Below, piece by piece: positions 6,456 to 6,459 of a DNA stretch of 6,459 nt (its first letter is position 1; each line of letters opens with the position of its first letter). The position numbers and the translations under genes are program-made. The stretch is from CAMCXT01 sp046302715. GTDB lineage: Bacteria > Bacteroidota > Bacteroidia > M30B66. The DNA lies in contig JBKCHQ010000267.1 in NCBI GenBank assembly GCA_046302715.1, positions 1 through 6,459 of the forward strand. The letters are read 5' to 3'. The notes beneath the pieces were generated by a model. That model was not told the DNA's origin and did not search any database. It saw only the letters and a program-made list of their open reading frames with translations.

Positions 6456-6459
6456 ATGG

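Larger units (their letters stand above)
6099..6459. other. Intergenic region of 361 nt without a convincing gene
   Basis: After the hslR stop I see no supportable protein gene up to the window end. The longest + strand reading frames are under about 20 codons. A 72-codon antisense frame (6188-6406) begins with a poly-phenylalanine run made by the A-tract repeat and has no recognisable domain. The region is instead dense in inverted repeats, listed separately: a 12-bp palindrome, a multi-branched potential RNA fold, an A-tract hexamer repeat leading into an 18-bp palindrome, and CGTTTAT-like repeats before a terminal ATG at 6456-6458. It may hold a non-coding RNA, a small dispersed repeat, or the control region of a gene beyond the window. 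Confidence 0.6.

Noticed and set aside
1..6459. A previously undescribed multi-gene system such as a defence or biosynthetic cassette
   Set aside because: All four genes belong to recognisable families with unrelated roles, and no mobile element, toxin-antitoxin pair, nuclease or repeat array links them.

Overview
The window looks like chromosomal DNA from a member of the Bacteroidota. The strongest evidence is the large secreted protease at 1294-4221, which ends in a type IX secretion (T9SS) C-terminal sorting domain, a system essentially confined to that phylum. The genes also lack clear Shine-Dalgarno sequences, and the biotin carboxylase carries a C-terminal tail I associate with this group. 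I cannot place it below phylum level.

Layout: all four protein genes are on the + strand. Positions 3-1193 hold a complete sucC (succinyl-CoA synthetase beta subunit), closed by a strong intrinsic terminator at 1212-1240. A gap of about 100 nt leads to a 975-residue multidomain subtilisin-like protease (1294-4221). Its stop codon is followed with no gap by a GTG-initiated biotin carboxylase (4222-5721), and 2 nt later by a small S4-domain RNA-binding protein of the Hsp15/HslR family (5724-6098). The spacing suggests protease, biotin carboxylase and hslR are one transcription unit, separate from sucC. The last 361 nt (6099-6459) contain no convincing gene but many inverted repeats, an A-tract hexamer repeat and a cluster of CGTTTAT-like repeats.

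Functionally the genes are mixed: a TCA-cycle enzyme, a cell-surface or secreted protease, an acyl-CoA carboxylation subunit and a ribosome-associated RNA-binding protein. They do not form an obvious pathway. sucD, a biotin carboxyl carrier protein and a carboxyltransferase are all absent from the window.

I found no mobile element, CRISPR array, tRNA or rRNA, and no clearly new multi-gene system. The parts most worth a second look are the potentially structured intergenic segment at 6220-6341, with two mutually exclusive pairings, and the gapless coupling of an exported protease gene to a cytoplasmic metabolic gene.
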